Shown: positions 24,501-39,500, numbered from the stretch's first letter. The stretch is 64,000 nucleotides of DNA from Mycteria americana (GCF_035582795.1 NC_134368.1:37687501-37751500), one strand, 5' to 3'. Made by a program: numbers and translations. Notes: generated by a model not told the origin, from the sequence alone.

Positions 24501-27500
24501 TTTTCTCTTTCACACATACACAAAATGTTGTCAAAATCTGTGTTTGCTTTCTACCGGTTAAAAAAATGGAAACACTTTCAAAGTGGAGAACAGAAAGTTT
24601 TCTCTAACACAAGTTCATATGCTACAAATTGAAGCACAGAGTTTTTTCCTTCTTATTAGCTACAACCTCACAGCTCACTAGTATACCTGCTACCAGCTAT
24701 TAGCAGCAGTAAGTGGACATTCACGTGTCAACGTATTTCTTTGCCCAGAGCTGAAGTCACAGCTGATGAACAGAAAACTGCCAGAGGCTCGTACCCTCTC
24801 TAGTGGTGCAGGCAGCAGCTTTGCACATCGTTTTGTTCAGGCCCTCTGTAGTGCTTGGAGCTGCAGCGCCTTCGAGCCGTACCCAGCTGTGGGTGGCCAG
24901 GGGTCCCAGCGTGGTCCCTCAGCCCACCGCTGCCACTCCGTTCAGGAGACCAACCGGCAGCTCGGAGCACCTGCTCTCCAGGGCCACAAGACCTGCCTTC
25001 ACTTCACGCACAACCAAGCATCCAAAGCCTAAGCTGGATGCTTTGGAAGCACTTCTTGTGCACCCCAGCCCTGGCCCCATTACAGAAGCATTGAATTAAG
25101 AGTTTCACGCTCTTATTAAATGAATCCCCTTCAGGAAAAAAAAAAAATGCTGTGTATAGCAGAGATTTTTCTGTGCCTTTTGATGTGATCCTACTTGGAT
25201 TGTGAAGTCTCGCCTGACGTAGGCTAAGGTGTTTCTGCTTTGGATCTGTCTGGTATTGGAGGTCATAAAAAATTGGAAGGACTTTGCCAGCAAGCTCTTC
25301 TGGGAACATAAATTGTCCGTGCACATCTTGCAGGTACTGTTTTTGCTTGGGGGCCTGCAGATGGCAGGGCTGCTTTGCCCAGACCAGAGCTCCCCTCAAC
25401 TTCTCATGAGCCCTGGTCTTCTCCAGGCCACTTGAGGTTTAGCACACGGGTTTTGTTTTTTCCCTGAGGTCTTTCTTTTCAAAGCAGGGCAGATGAGACC
25501 CAGTAGAGGAAGAGCAGAGCAGGGCATATATTGAAGTGGGCAGAGCTGGGCCCTTCAGGATGCTTTGCTCGCAGCAGTCTGGGCTCAGTCTTTGGGGACG
25601 GCAACACCACGATATCTACTCCAGAGTGGGAATACGGTGCTTATGACTTTAAAGTCCTGCTCTCTTCCTCCTTACGGCAGGCAGCACGAACAGAGCTTTT
25701 CCCAGGGCATGTCATCCAGCAAGTCTCTAGAGGGGCTGGAAGTGGGGTGAGGAGCTAATAAATGGGTCTGGGTCCCAGAAAGCAGGTCTGGGTCAGCATT
25801 TAAGTGACTCTTCAAGCAAGGGAATAGGAAAGACATTATGGGGAGGGAAGGAAGGGGAAAAAGGGAACTGCATGTCTCACTTCGGCTGTTAAAACCTACC
25901 TACCTTACGTGTGCGCAGCTGTTTGCGTGAAGGAGCTTAACTCTTCCCCAGCCTATATAGCCCCACGGCAGCCTGTGCTTGCGTCTGCCCTCCTGGCTCT
26001 TAGCACTTCCCGGGGAGTGGGGACATCATGGTGGGACATGGGAGGAAAGGTCTCACCATAGCGGCAAGGCATGCATATACTATTACACAGTACAGTACAT
26101 TTAGCTAAATGCATGTACTTATGTTCATCATCAGGTGGATACCACGTGGGTACAGATTATGATACCTTTGCTGCGTTGGCTAATGTACACACCATGGGTC
26201 CTCTGATAAATCTGATTTGCTCGGTGCAGAGACGGTTCACCTCTGTTGTGTTGCCCAGGTATAGCATTGCACATCTGCCACACGCTGCCTCTCATAAAAA
26301 AAGGATCATTGAGTGTCTCAGAAGAGCATTTTCTCTTGTAGATTTAGACACAGGTGGTCCCTGTATGATATATCGTGCCAACTGGTGAGCCTACACGCCG
26401 TCCCTGCAGTCAAAGACCACCAAAGAAAGAAGAGGTCATTCCTGTAGCAAATGCTACAGGAGCACATGCTCTGGTTTCCAGATCTCACATACGGTCAATG
26501 TAGGGTGCACAGCACTCAGCATTACTGTGCTGTTGTTGTGGGTGGCCAACTGGCTGCGTGTTTTGTTGTTGGTTTTTTTTTTTTTTTTAATTTCATCTTT
26601 GTTTTGCATAGATTCATTTGAATGCTGACAAAAGTGCCTGGAGACATGGGAATGTGCTTTAGACAAAGCCAATGCTGTAAGAAGTGTAGTGTCCAAGTAA
26701 GCTGTAGCACGGAGACTTGCAAATGCTTTTGCTGGCTCTCTTCCAGAAGGATACAGCAGTTATCATATTCCTGGGAACTATACCCTCTTTGTTTTCTTCT
26801 GTTGCTTGAGGAAGGGGTGCTTTCTACTACAGTTGCAGTGAGTTTAACTAATGACATCTGTACGCTGAAATTGCTTTTTGCCCTGTTTCTACTTTTGTAA
26901 CTCTTAAGATAATGTTTGCTTACAGAGGAAAGCTGTAGTAATGGAAGCAGTAATAAATTCAGTGTGTTATGGTGACTGTCTAACACCATGTTCCTATTTT
27001 GATAATTATTAAAAAGGAGATCACCAAAGGTCATTTTCTCAGGGTGGAGAAAATAACTTACAACAGCGGTTGTAAAGAACTCAGGTTGTACAGATGACTC
27101 AAAAGAAATTTGAGAAGTGACCTTAATTCTGTGTATGAGTGTCTCTGAGGGGGAGAAATGCCAGCTATCGCAGGGCTTTTTAATCTAGTGAGCAAGGCAT
27201 AGAATAGCCGTGGTTGAAGATTAGCAAAGGTCAAAAATAAAAATAGAGACCAGGCATACTTTTTGAACAGTGTTTACTGATGATGAATATTGGGATGAGC
27301 AACCCAAGGAAGAGATTGATTAGCTGGGTATTGATGTCTTCCAAGGAGGTCCGGGGTCTTTCTGGGACACAGGCTTCAGGCAAGCAGACGTGAACGACTC
27401 CAGGCAGCATTAAATGGTCATGTCTTTTGGTCTGACTGCTCATATGATGTTCCCTTCTGGCCCTGTGAACCAGGGATGTCTGCAATGAAAATTGATGCCT

Positions 27501-30500
27501 TACAGTCTTCTAGGCCTCTTTTTCAATATAAAAAAGAGAGTTGGAGTCCATGGAAGAATGAACTTGTCTTATGTGGTGATCAGAAGAATACTGTCCTCTG
27601 TATTAGTGCACACAGTTAATTAAACTTCTCAACAACGCTACAAAGAACAATCTCCGTTCTGTTCCTTAAAGAGGTGGGCAAACTGACAGCTGACCTTAAA
27701 TCCTATAGGGAGCTCACATCAGCAGCAGCTGGAGCTCATTGTTTCTATACGAAGACTACACTATACGTCATACAAATACGTGACCTAACAGCTTCAGCAC
27801 CGACCTGCAGGTTTCCCAGGCTGGCACCAGTTGCCTGCCTGAAGCTTAGCAGGTTGATACATGCTCAGGAGTACGTGGACTTCAAGAAGCTGAAGAGATG
27901 GGATTGTCCTCTAAGTAGGAAGGCTGTGGTTTTGATGCGCTGTAGAGGCTTCCTTCGAGCTCTTTTTAGACTTACAGAGAAGGCGGCACTTGGCAGCCTA
28001 AGGAGGACAGATAACTGCCCATCCAATCCACCAGTTTTCCTATAGTAAACCTGTTTGGTTTAATATGGTGAACAGTGACTGCCACAAATTGGGACTGCTT
28101 TTCTCTGCTGGGCAGGAGGAAATGTTTTGCATAATTGAAATACTTCGCAGTAGGGAAGGAGAGTGCAAAATCCATTTCGAGATCACATGTACCCAAAGTA
28201 TACAGAGTCCTCTGCTCAAAATGATGCCTTTTCAAAACAAGCATACAAAGGTTATTTCAGTTCTGATCACCACGCTCAGTCGCACAATAATCAAAGCCTA
28301 TTATCTGGATCCTTGCAATATCGTGACTCACCAGCTAATGATGACAGTGTCTCACACAGGCATCGGTCGTTGCTTTTTAAGATATGGAAATCGTGAACTC
28401 CCAGTACAACTTAATCATCAACATTTCTTTCCCATTTTTGTTAATTCACCTGCAGATTAACTCTTAAAATAGAGTATCTTTTCTTCTGACAATGACAAGA
28501 AGTGGAAGATATCTCTCGGCTATTACATACTATTACATACTCGGAAGATATCTCTTGGCTATTACATAGTTTCTTGTAATACAAAATTGCCCAAGGGCCC
28601 CCAAGATGCAGTAAGAGGGCTGAAAATGTCTGATGAAACGATTGCTGTCCCCACAACCAAGAACAAAGTGTGTTCATTTAAAAAAAAAAAAAGCTAACAA
28701 TAACGGCAAAGAAAAGTAATATATAAAGGTTTTAGCCCAGTTTTTGCTTGTTTGCAGAAAAACAACGTGCCCTATGGATAAAGGAGAGGGGAAATACGAG
28801 TTTCCCAAACTTTATTCTATGTTTCCAGACTGTGCTTTTATCCCTTCCCATTCACAGACTGCTTCCCACAGCCTCTGGGTCTGTGCACTGGCGGGTACCT
28901 TGAAATGGCCTCAGACTTGGCAGATGTTGCGTGTGTAGAAGGAGCCAGGCGTCAGCCAAACATGCGGCACCTGCGCGGGCGGCCGCTGCCCCGGTTTGTG
29001 TGCGCGAACTGGTGCGGCACGTTGAGCAGGCCACGAGGTGCGGGATTTGTTTCTTCTGGCCTCACCTGTCTAAAAGTTGGCCGTCTGAAGCTAAGCGAAT
29101 GACGTGATCTTTCTCTACAATTAACGGAGAGCAATGTGCACCTCCAGAGGATAACTCCTCCCAGATACCTTAGATGCCTGTCTTAGGATGGCATGAATCG
29201 CTTTCTAGAGGTGCCTCTTCTTCTCCATTGACTGTGAAGGGAACACAGGTGGCTGACAAGCTTCAGCAACTAACTTTTAGGTGGCCTGGGTTATATAGGC
29301 ACTGGGTTATATAGGAACTGGGTTATATAGAGAGCTACCTAGAGGACCTCAATAAAAGGTAATGGAGTCAAGAAGATCGTATGAGCAGTTGCAAGGTAAG
29401 AGGTCCCTGAGTTCAAATCAGGGCTTTTCAGCTGATTTGCTGGATGATCCAGTGGTAGCAGTGGTGGTGCTGGTGGCATCCTTCTGCTGGAGAACACCAA
29501 TCTGATTGTGCTGGTTTTTTTCTCCACCCCCAAAGGTCGCCACTGTGAGGTCCATCAGATGATTGGCAACTACATGTGGGACCAAAAGACAAATGTATCC
29601 TTTGATATTGGTGTGAATAAAGAAAGCCTGCTGCCTCTCTGGTGGAATGGATCGGAGCCTTTGTGGGTCACAATGACGAAAGAAAAAAAGAACGTTTCCA
29701 TGTACTACTGGCCAGGTTAGTACATCAAAAATTGCGAACGTCTTAATGGTGCACCTTTACATCTAAGCACTCCGTATGCTGTAGGATGGCTCTTTAATAC
29801 AGTTCTGAAATACAGACAAGAATTATGAGTGCTTTACTAACCTCTCATAGAAATGAATTATCTTTTCTTAGGCCATGACAATTTGCATATGCTTAGAAAG
29901 GAAAAGACTGAAGTGTCACTGGAGGTAGCTTTCCACCAAACGTTACCTTCAGGGGGGTGCTGGCTTGCAGAGCGTCCCCTCCTCCACCAACTGCTCATTC
30001 CTCTTGCCCACCTGTAGCATCTGCTGTGCTGAATGGTTGCTCCACGAATGGATCATGGAGCAACACCGTAGACCATGTCACTGATCAAAGTTAAACAGTA
30101 ACCGTTCCCCCCCAGTGCTTGTTTGGTTTTAACCTGGAAATTAGTAGCTGAGAGCTGAAGACAATCTACTCTGTGGGGACAGCAAATTCCAGCTGAAAGC
30201 AAGGCATCCTTTGGTGAGCTGGAGTGAGCACTCTTGTCCTCCTTCATCGTTAACTCAGCTGAGGTCCCAGTTGCTCTGAGTCTGAGCCATTCATTTGGAG
30301 GGGCTTGGCCTTTCCGTTCCTCATTTGTTTGGTCCTCATTTGATTTGGTCCTCATTGGGCAACTGAAATCACTAGGGATGTATAATAACGAGTCTTTTGT
30401 AACAACTAAGAGTATACCCTTAGGCTGTCCATTTAAGGACCCACATGGAAATAAATGTTCCAGCTGTGCAGCCAGAGCAAATCCCTTGCAAGGTACCCAG

Positions 30501-33500
30501 TGTCTCAACTTTTTGACCTTTTAACTCTGCTGCCTAAGCAGTATGCAAATATCCTCATATGTGTAACTGCAGGCTGGAGGACCGCATGTTAGAAGAGCTG
30601 TACTGAATACAGCCAGTGCCAGTGGGTAGGGCAGCGGCAGCTGACTCACGCCGTGGGCTCCCGGCCAGCTCGTCTTCTGCATCCCAACGCACGTGTGCCT
30701 GGTCACAGGCTTTCCATGCAATGTGGCTAATGGCATCCCAGAAAAAAGGCCACAGTTCTCAGGAAAGGGAAGAAAGAGCGAACCAAGATGAAAAACATTG
30801 GAAAGCCATCCAGAGTGTTTCTACAGTACTGAAGAGTGAAAAGATCTGAGGGTGACACTGCTGCCTTCTGGACTCAAAGGCAGTCCAAGGGACTGGAATT
30901 GCAGACTAGATATAATGGTTTGGATCAGCCCTCAGAAAAAAGCTGCTTCTTATTGGAGATCACCCAAGTGACCTAACAGCAATGCAAATAGTAGGGTATA
31001 GAAATTATACAAAAATGTAGAAGTTCTTCTAAAGATTTACAGAAAGACCTGTTTCTATAGACTATTCGTTTTTAACTACTAATGTAAGTGTACCGAATAG
31101 GTATAATTATGTACTGAATAGATGTAACAGTCTACAGAGAGCTACTGAAATCCAAAAGAACAGTATCACATTCCATTAAATGCCTTTGGACTTTACCTAG
31201 CTCCTTCACATTGCCCTTTGAGCAGTGTCTCCCAGGGAAAAGCCATAGGAGGTGTATATGTATGTATCCCTGTGTACATATGTATACCCTTCACACTTAC
31301 CCGTCTACTATTTCCAGTGGAAAACTGCAAGGAACAATAGAGCCTCCCTTTTCCCAGTGCTTATGCTGCCAAGTGTATGCATTGACTCTCTTACGACACA
31401 GAGGGGGAATTTTTTGCGTGGATCTGGTATTTTAGCTATGGACTGTGATGTGCACATCTGTCTGTCATTAATTATTTATCTGTGACAGATGACCTTTGGC
31501 AAAGTCATCAGCGCCTCAGTTCGGCAAACGCTTAAGCACATGCTTTTTTTAAGGGTGTTCGTGGTCTCAAAGGACACATTGGCCGTACCGGGTCAGGCGC
31601 AGGGCAGGAAGCGGGATGAAACGTAGAACTATTGAACTAAAACACAGGGCAGTTGGGCTGCAGTAGGACTCCAGGTGTAACTGGAGCAATCAGAAGTCAC
31701 CCCAAATGCAGCAGTATTTATTACATTTTCCCTATATGATTTTTTTTGAACTATTTTCTAGTTCCATAGTAAGGATTACATCCTTACTTCTAGATTTATT
31801 ATTTTAAAGCTTTAATTCTTTAAAAGGCATTTGACTGGGCAGTGATGCCAAACAAAATGAATGAAAAAATAAGGGTTTAATAACCAAGGTGGGTGAAGGT
31901 CCCACAGACATTTGCACTGAGTACGATCTGCTATTAGTGATTAACTTTCCAGCCTGAGGATATACTGCTGCTTAGTAATGAATCTTGCAAATCTGATGAA
32001 GATCCAAACAGGAAAAGTTTGGGAAACTGTTAATAGGAACAGCAATGTTCAGCCAAATTCATCACACTTTGTTCTGGAAGATGCTATTTTCTCTCTAGCC
32101 AGCAGTGAAGACAAACAAGACTGATCAAACGTAGCAGAAACGTGTTGTGAATGCCAGGAAGCTAATTCCCAAGGTTAACTTACACCACTGCCATTTCCTC
32201 CTCAGACCCAGTTCCAAGCTTTGCAAAGTCTGAACCCAAAATCTGCCACTTCGTATTCTTCCCTGTGTTCCTCTCTCATGCGCAGTCAGCGCTCAAAGGA
32301 AGAAAATCCAGACCCCAGCAAACAGGGACACAGAGCAGGAGGGCTGTCGGATGTGAAGGCCCATCCATCGCAGCTTTATCCGTGAGCCCAACATAAGCAC
32401 AGCAAAGACAACTCATGGGCAGAGTTCATCTGGGCTCTCCTGCCTCTAGAAGTGGAGGAGCCAAAATACCACCATGCCGGGGGTCCCAACCGCCGCTTCT
32501 GCCAAAATATAAGCACGTGGCTTGTAGGGCCATTTTTCTCCTTTCTTCATGGTGTTTATTAGGCAGTTTCTGCTCTTCAAGGCATTCCTGGGGAAAAAGT
32601 AATGTATCCTCTGACTGTTTGATTGCTAAGCAAAACACAACAGCTAACACCGTACGTGGGGTGAAACCCCGCGCCCAGGTTGCTTGTCTGAAGCACTGCC
32701 GCTCCAGCGGGTGGAGAAGCCCCAGAGGAGTGCGAGAGCATCCCGGCGGTACCACCAAAGTCAAAGCTTTATAGTGCTCCTCACGCTCAGCCCGGTGGGT
32801 GAGCTCACCCCAGACCCTCAAACACCTTCGTTTTTCCGGCAGCCTATGCAACTGCTTCAGCTGAAGTGCAGGGACATCTTTTCTAAACACTGAAATGAGA
32901 GAAAGGGGGGGGGGGGAAATACTCTAAACCCAACTTTTTGCCATTTAAACACAACATTTACCAGACCGTGGAGCTAGTTGGGAAAGTTTTCAAAACCTTC
33001 TGTTATGACATGAAGTGTCAGACTGTTAAATCAATGTTTAGAAATGCAATTTAAAGCTGGCAGAGGTTCAGGTCTCCATGTCAGATAGATAAAGAGGCGC
33101 CTATATATCACTGTGAAAGAAGTCCTTATTCCTGCTCCAGTAGTTCAGGTTTTTAAATAAAGGTTTAGCGTCATACAAAACTGTGCAGAAAGGTATCTAA
33201 CATTACATCTTAGTAAATACAGCTCATCTATTTGTAGTTTAACCAAGATAAACTTAACATTCCCTTTGTCTGGCTCCACATATTTTTAAATTTCCTTTCC
33301 CATAATATTTAAATGAGAAAATTTACCATCTGTTCTGGCCTCTACCAAAATGAAATTTAAATATTAAAGGGTCTTCATGGCCAGTATTTTGGTATTGTAA
33401 CAAGCCTTAACATCAAAAATCCAATTTTCAGTTCTGTTCATCACAGAGGCTAAAAAAAAAAAAAAGAAAAAGAAAGCTCTTGGTATCTAAGCAGCCTGAA

Positions 33501-36500
33501 TTGTCGGTGTTACTGCCAATGAACTGCACGCTTGAAGACCAATTTTTAGTGGCCAAAATGATTTCTAATTGTTGCTGCCTCTGTAGTCTTTTATGTCATG
33601 CTCATCACTTGACAATCTAGAAACAGCAAAGATATCTGAGCAACTAAAATATCCCGGATCCCCAAGAGGTTAATGCTTCCACTTAAAATTATCTCATGAG
33701 TAATTCTGAGGAACATTATCTGAGAAAATTATAATCTGATGTCAGTATCTGAAGAGGAAAAAAGAGGCAAAATCATCATATTAGTCATTGGCCATGAGCA
33801 ATCATCCACCTGAACTAAAATACTAGGCGTTTCCAACACGTTTCCAAACGCACCCTTAACTTCTTGCCTGGCTTTGGAGCCAATCTTTTCCCATACTCAA
33901 GTGTCAGAGGAGAAATTGGCTCCGAAGTTCCAGTTCAGTCCTGAAATACTCGCAAAGCCCCCAGAGGACTACTGCATCACCTCTAGCATCCGAGGTAGCT
34001 GAAAGCCCACGTTCTGCTGCTAGCAGCACCCAGGACATCATGCAAAAGACTGAAGCTGCACGCCCTCAGGGCAGGGGGCAAGGGCTCCTGCTTCCTGGAG
34101 ATGACTTCAGGTCATTCATGGAATACATTTTTTTGATGATTCCGTTAGGTAGCAGCTGGGACCTGTCTCTGTTGCACAACGTAATATCTTGAAGGTGCTG
34201 TGTACAGATGTATAGAAGTTTTACTGTAGGACAGTATGGAGAGTCGGTTCTTGTCAAGTAATCTGCAGGCTGTTCATCCAGGTTGCAGAATACTTTTGTG
34301 GTGGAGAGGTAAACACGAAAGTATCTCCATGCAGAAAGGGGAGGATTAGGTCATATAAGTTTGGGGCAACAGGGAAGAACAAAAAGTGAGCACCATCACA
34401 CACTCCCACAAATTTATAAAAAGATAGAGGTTCAAAATGAAGTAAATATGTTTTTACAGAAAAGTAAATTAGTTGACTAAATTTTCTGTTTATTATTGCA
34501 AATAGTTGATTCTTACAAACAATTAACCATAATAGATGGGGTCCCTTGAAACACACGAAGAATGTGGAGATCTGGGAGCCGCTACCATGGACCACTGGGT
34601 GAAGAGACTGAATCTGTCATGTGTGCTAGGGCTCTTTAACTTTTGGAAAGGGTAACCTCCATCTGACTTACCTGGCTTTCTGCAAATCAGTGAAGATGTT
34701 TAAAAATTTCCTAAGCTTAAATATTTAAGTTTTTCTAAGCTTTCATGGTACTCCTGAGAAGTCATGATCAGAAGTCTCTTAGCCAGCTTCGCCTGCAAGT
34801 GGTGTGCTTTTCCCTGTGTCCCAGTACTGCACCTCAGCAATGTGAGCTCATGCGGACCAAGATGCGAGACACTGACAAATTCTCTTTACCGAGCGTGCCA
34901 GTAAGCAAACCACTGTAAATCGTCTCTGAAAGTAGCTCTGCTTGCTCTAGTGCCCTCTCTGTACTTGCACCTCCTGTGCAACCTTCTTGCCCCCCAAGCA
35001 ACGAGTCAACTTATGAGAGTCCTTAATGCCTATTCCTTTCATCCCAAAGGAGAAGCAAAGGGACCCAAAGGTAAGCAGATTCAGGCTATGGCTTAGAGTT
35101 GCCTTTTTGATCTGACTGTATGGCTGTATACAGAGGCCATTTTGCAAAAGATCTCTTTGGTTTTTTTCTTCCTTGTGCCCCAGGAATACACCAGAAAATG
35201 CCTAACCGTGATGGGAGGACTCTGGGGCTCTCGAAAGATAATTTGCATGAATCCAGTGTTTCTGAAAGCACACTTCTTTTAAATATTAATGTTATTCAGC
35301 AGCACAGTAACCAGAGAGCAAAAGGGCAAAAAAACCCACAAAAACATGTTTTTGTGTGTTCAGGGCCATGTTCTCCTGTAGGATTTGTTGCCATAAATTT
35401 CTGGGCCACAAAACAGACTGTATTTTGCAAGGAAGGCTGCAAGTTACCAAGAGAGTTAATTGGTTTATACTGTTTTAATAAGACCTCCTGGGAAACAGAT
35501 TTAATAGTGGTGTGCCAGTATCACATAATAAAATACGGTTTATAGAGGATATTACGACGTAAGATTCTAAATTCTAAGATTCTATTATGTTGGAAGCCTG
35601 GAAATGAGGCTACGTGGCTGCAGTAGTTAAATGAAAACAAGCTAGCGATTTAGGTGGAAACCGTCTGCCACGAGGGAATCCAGAGTTTTATTGTGGGAAG
35701 GTCACACAGAGACCTTCCTTTTAGAGAGGGAAATAAAAGGATCCGATGTACAGTTTGCCACAAGCACTCATCAAACCAACCTCTCTCCCCTTTTCCCTTT
35801 CCCAACCGCAAGGCTTCCCGCAGGGCAGGCGTAAGGTAAGTAATGTCACAGGACATTTACAAACCTGAACTTGGACCCCATGGTGTGGGGTCTGCGATCA
35901 AGGTGAAACAGCAGAGCTTACCGCATTCTTCACTCGTAGGTTGCGAGGTCGAAATCCTTGGAGTCAGACCAAGTTACTGCCGCGAGTACTTCAGCGTCCC
36001 AACAGACAAAAACTTTGCGGATGCCATCAGCGATGCTCTCGAGTCTTTGCGGTACGTCACTAGGCTTCTGTGGTGTGGGGTTTCCTCTCTGAAGGATGAG
36101 GATTTGGGTTTACTATCAGCCTTGCTCTAGGGAGATTCTCAGGACTGGCTCCCAGGTAGGAAGATGGGGGCCGAGACTGCTTTATTCTACTGTCATAGAA
36201 ACATGACCGTAACAGAAATAGGCCCTTACATTAAGATTGGAGGGAAAGATGTGCTCCTCCTTTCATGTGTAGGTTACCACACAGAGGAGACATCCTGACT
36301 TACTATTTTTAATTTGCTGTTTCAAACAGCTTCAAGATCAGTCTGTGAGTATCTGTTCACTGACCTGCAAGAGCAGACTTTGAAATGCTTGGATTTAGAG
36401 AGAGCTCCTGGGAATTTGGAAATTCTGAAAGTCAGCTCCGGTCACTGGTTTACGAGACCAATGCTTTGGCTCCTTCTGCATTTTAGAACATCTCTAGCAC

Positions 36501-39500
36501 AATGATTTCAGAGCGGGGATTCATTTCGTGCAAATATTAGGATAGGATAGGATAGGATAGGATAGGATAGGATAGGATAGGATAGGATAGGATAGGATAG
36601 GGGAGGGGAGGGGAGGGGAGGATAGGATAGGGTAGGGTAGGATAGGATAGGATAGGATAGGATAGGATAGGATAGGATAGGATAGGGTAGGGTAGGGTAG
36701 GATAGGATAGGATAAGGTAGAGTAGGGGAGGGGAGGGGAGGATAGGATAGGGTAGGATAGGATAGGATAGGATAGGATAGGATAGGATAGGATAGGATAG
36801 TTGGAAGGGACCTACAACGATCATCTAGCCCAACTGATGGGAATGATGGGAATATATCTCTCAGACAATTCATAGGAAAAACATATGCTCCACACCCAGC
36901 TTTCCAGTTCCACCACCTCTCATCCAAACATTAACGAGGGGCAATTCCACATAGGTTGTAAAATCAGGGAAGATTGCACCGCCACGTGCGGAGCCAATGC
37001 CTTACCTTAGCTATAACTAATCTTCCTCTTTTAAAACCTTGTTGGTTCCATAATTTATCCAATCCTAGGATACACTTCTACTTTACTACTTGCGAACTGC
37101 CATAGCAATTTGAATCTGAAAAGTTTTGTATTCAGATGCTGAGTGTTGATTGTCCTTGAAATAAAGGCTCCAAAACGATGAGAGCACTGCTGGAGATGGG
37201 GCTCCCAGTTGCACGCTGGGTCCTGCTGCACAGATGCTCACAAATCACAGTGCCGTTTACAGCATGGAGCTTAGAGAGAAGCTGTCTCAGAACATGCGAG
37301 ACATTTGATCCTGAAATGATTTACCTTAGGTTTTAAGAAAGTTACCTGCATGTGACATGAGGAGGCCATATGTGCTATAGGAGGCTTTCTGGTGCTTCTG
37401 CGACACTTTTAATTCAGCGAATAAAAAAGGGAATGGAAAACTGAATACAGACACCAGCTCTGACTTCTGGTGAAAACCCAGAATTACCATAGAAAGCTTT
37501 TTGGTTGGGTATCATTTGGGGATGGGTCAAGATATGCTTGAAGCTTCCTGCCTCGTTTCTATGAAGCAAGGTGCATAAGGTGCTCAGGATGGTTTGCAGC
37601 TTTGTAATTGTGAACATGATTAAAAGCGAGGCACAAACTGTTAAAAGCTCCAGCCCTTCAAGCTGCTCTTTTGCGTAGCTGGAGCCCGTTGAAAACATTT
37701 CAATAGCTAATTCACCCCGAGTCGCAAGGCTGCTTGCTGCTGCCTTCGGTGGAAAAGAAGAAAAGGGCAAGGACACAACAGTGTCGGTGGGGCAGCTCGC
37801 AAGAGGTGAAAGCTGGTGATTTCAGGAAAAGAGCAAATCCCTGCCACCATGATGTCTGCCATAAACACCAGCTACAGGCTGCTGAAGAGCCCGGATCGTC
37901 CCGGAGCTGCGGGAGGTCCCGTCTCTGGTGTCCATTTACACACCAGCCCTCTTGAATTTCTGCCTGGGTTCCTTTTCTTTAAACTAAGTGCCCTGTCTGC
38001 AGCAAGGCAGGAAAGAGGAAAAAGGAATGATCGTTGATAAAATTAATAATCAGTTGTGGGTGTAAATACTGCAGGGACTTACAGTAAGAAAGGAGGGTAG
38101 AGAACGAACAGATTAAAAATCAGGTAGGTTTTCCTTATCCTTTCTCTCATTCATCCTCTTTGTTTAGTCCTTTAAAATTTAGGAAACAATTTGCAGCGCT
38201 GCTGGGCCATCCCATAAGAAATAAAGCCTCTGAAATGCTTTTATTGTAGACGTATTTATTTAGCAGGAGTTAGCATCTCTGCGTAGATGAGTCTTGAGCT
38301 GTGATTTATCGTCTTCTACATCTTTAGCAGGAGCTTCTGACTCTTGAAGCTGTTCAAAGGCTGACAAATCCAGCATGTTTCCTTTCCACACCCCAACTAA
38401 TTGAAGACGCCCATTAGGCTGAGGCTGGCACTAGCTATATGTGGGAAAACAGCCTGTGGCAAGGGCAGTCTGTCGCTGCCTTGCTCAGTTGCCCTAATGG
38501 CAGGTATTAGTGGTTAATGAACTGCAGTTATGCTCCCACCATTAGCAAACCTTACAGGGTAAAGAGAGTAAGCCCTTTATTGTGGCATGGTAGCCTAGGG
38601 GTTAACTCGAGTTTGGGCATGGGAACGTCCTGACCCATCTTAACTTCAACAGGGTCGAAGGGAGTTTTATCAATGCCCTCTGCAAGGGCAGGAATACCTA
38701 ACTCATCAGGGAGCCACTGAGTTCCTCTTGCAACCAAAGGAAACCATCCTTCAGGAATATTCGCCAGTCTCTTCAAACAGGTGCTTTGAGACCATTAGTT
38801 AGACTAAAAATATTCAAAACTAAGTCAAGCACCCGTTTTTGGCAAGTGAAACGAAAACCTCCCTTCATGTCTTTTCCACAACTATAATTTAAGGGCTGTT
38901 GTAATCCACCTACCTTCCTGGACAGGTGTCATGAAGTTTGCGCAGTACTTGCAAAGTGCGTTGATAAAATATAAACCCCTTTTTGGTATTGCCATAGATG
39001 CCATCCAGCTTTCTTCAGCAAGCTTTCCTTAGCCATTTCTTTTGAAAGTTACTGGTGATGGGGGAAGACAGGACTAACGCACAGTCAGAAAGACAGATTA
39101 CTTCTCCCGTGCAAGCTATGATCAGAGATGCCTAGTTTTCTTAGGAAAACAGGCAAAACAATGGAAACGAAGCCAAACTCAAATCTTGCAAGCTCTGGAT
39201 GCACTGTACCCAATCCTGCAAACTCCTAAGCATGCCGCATAACTGGAGCCTGTCCCATTGAAGTCACGTGCAAAGTCGAACGTTCATCCTCACAGCACTG
39301 AGCCCTCCCTGAGAAACCTCACCACAGCCTAAATAAGACCACTTGTTTTATGCAATAAATCTCTGTCTTAGCTTCTATCTTGATCGAAATGATAATTTAG
39401 TTACAGGTGAGAAGACACAAAGCAATCTAAGTAGCCAATTAATACAGGCACTGCAGCAGAAGAAAACTGTTTCAATAGGTTCAATGAGTGTGTATGCAAT

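Larger units (their letters stand above)
18551..29535 (+). other. ENPP6 intron 1 (10,985 bp)
   Basis: A GT-AG intron. It contains an 18-base G run (18837-18854), a poly-A run near 19309-19326, a MIR-like fragment (21735-21815), a direct duplication (28504-28568) and a three-copy 16-bp repeat (29286-29333) just ahead of exon 2. A T-run lies near 26572-26588. No internal gene is recognised. Frames such as minus 25004-25399 (131 codons) match nothing I know. Confidence 0.85.

Noticed and set aside
25004-25399. 131-codon minus-strand frame in intron 1 as a nested gene
   Set aside because: No family resemblance, and the frame runs through a poly-T/A tract that adds a phenylalanine run.
29340-29430. 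tRNA gene suggested by GTTCAAATC inside a CCCTGA...TCAGGG stem
   Set aside because: A B-box-like loop is present, but the T-arm pairing is off and no acceptor stem or anticodon arm can be drawn. It may be an old SINE head.
36508-36927. Leu-Ser-Tyr-Pro-Ile repeat protein on the minus strand
   Set aside because: This is simply the translation of the GGATA microsatellite.
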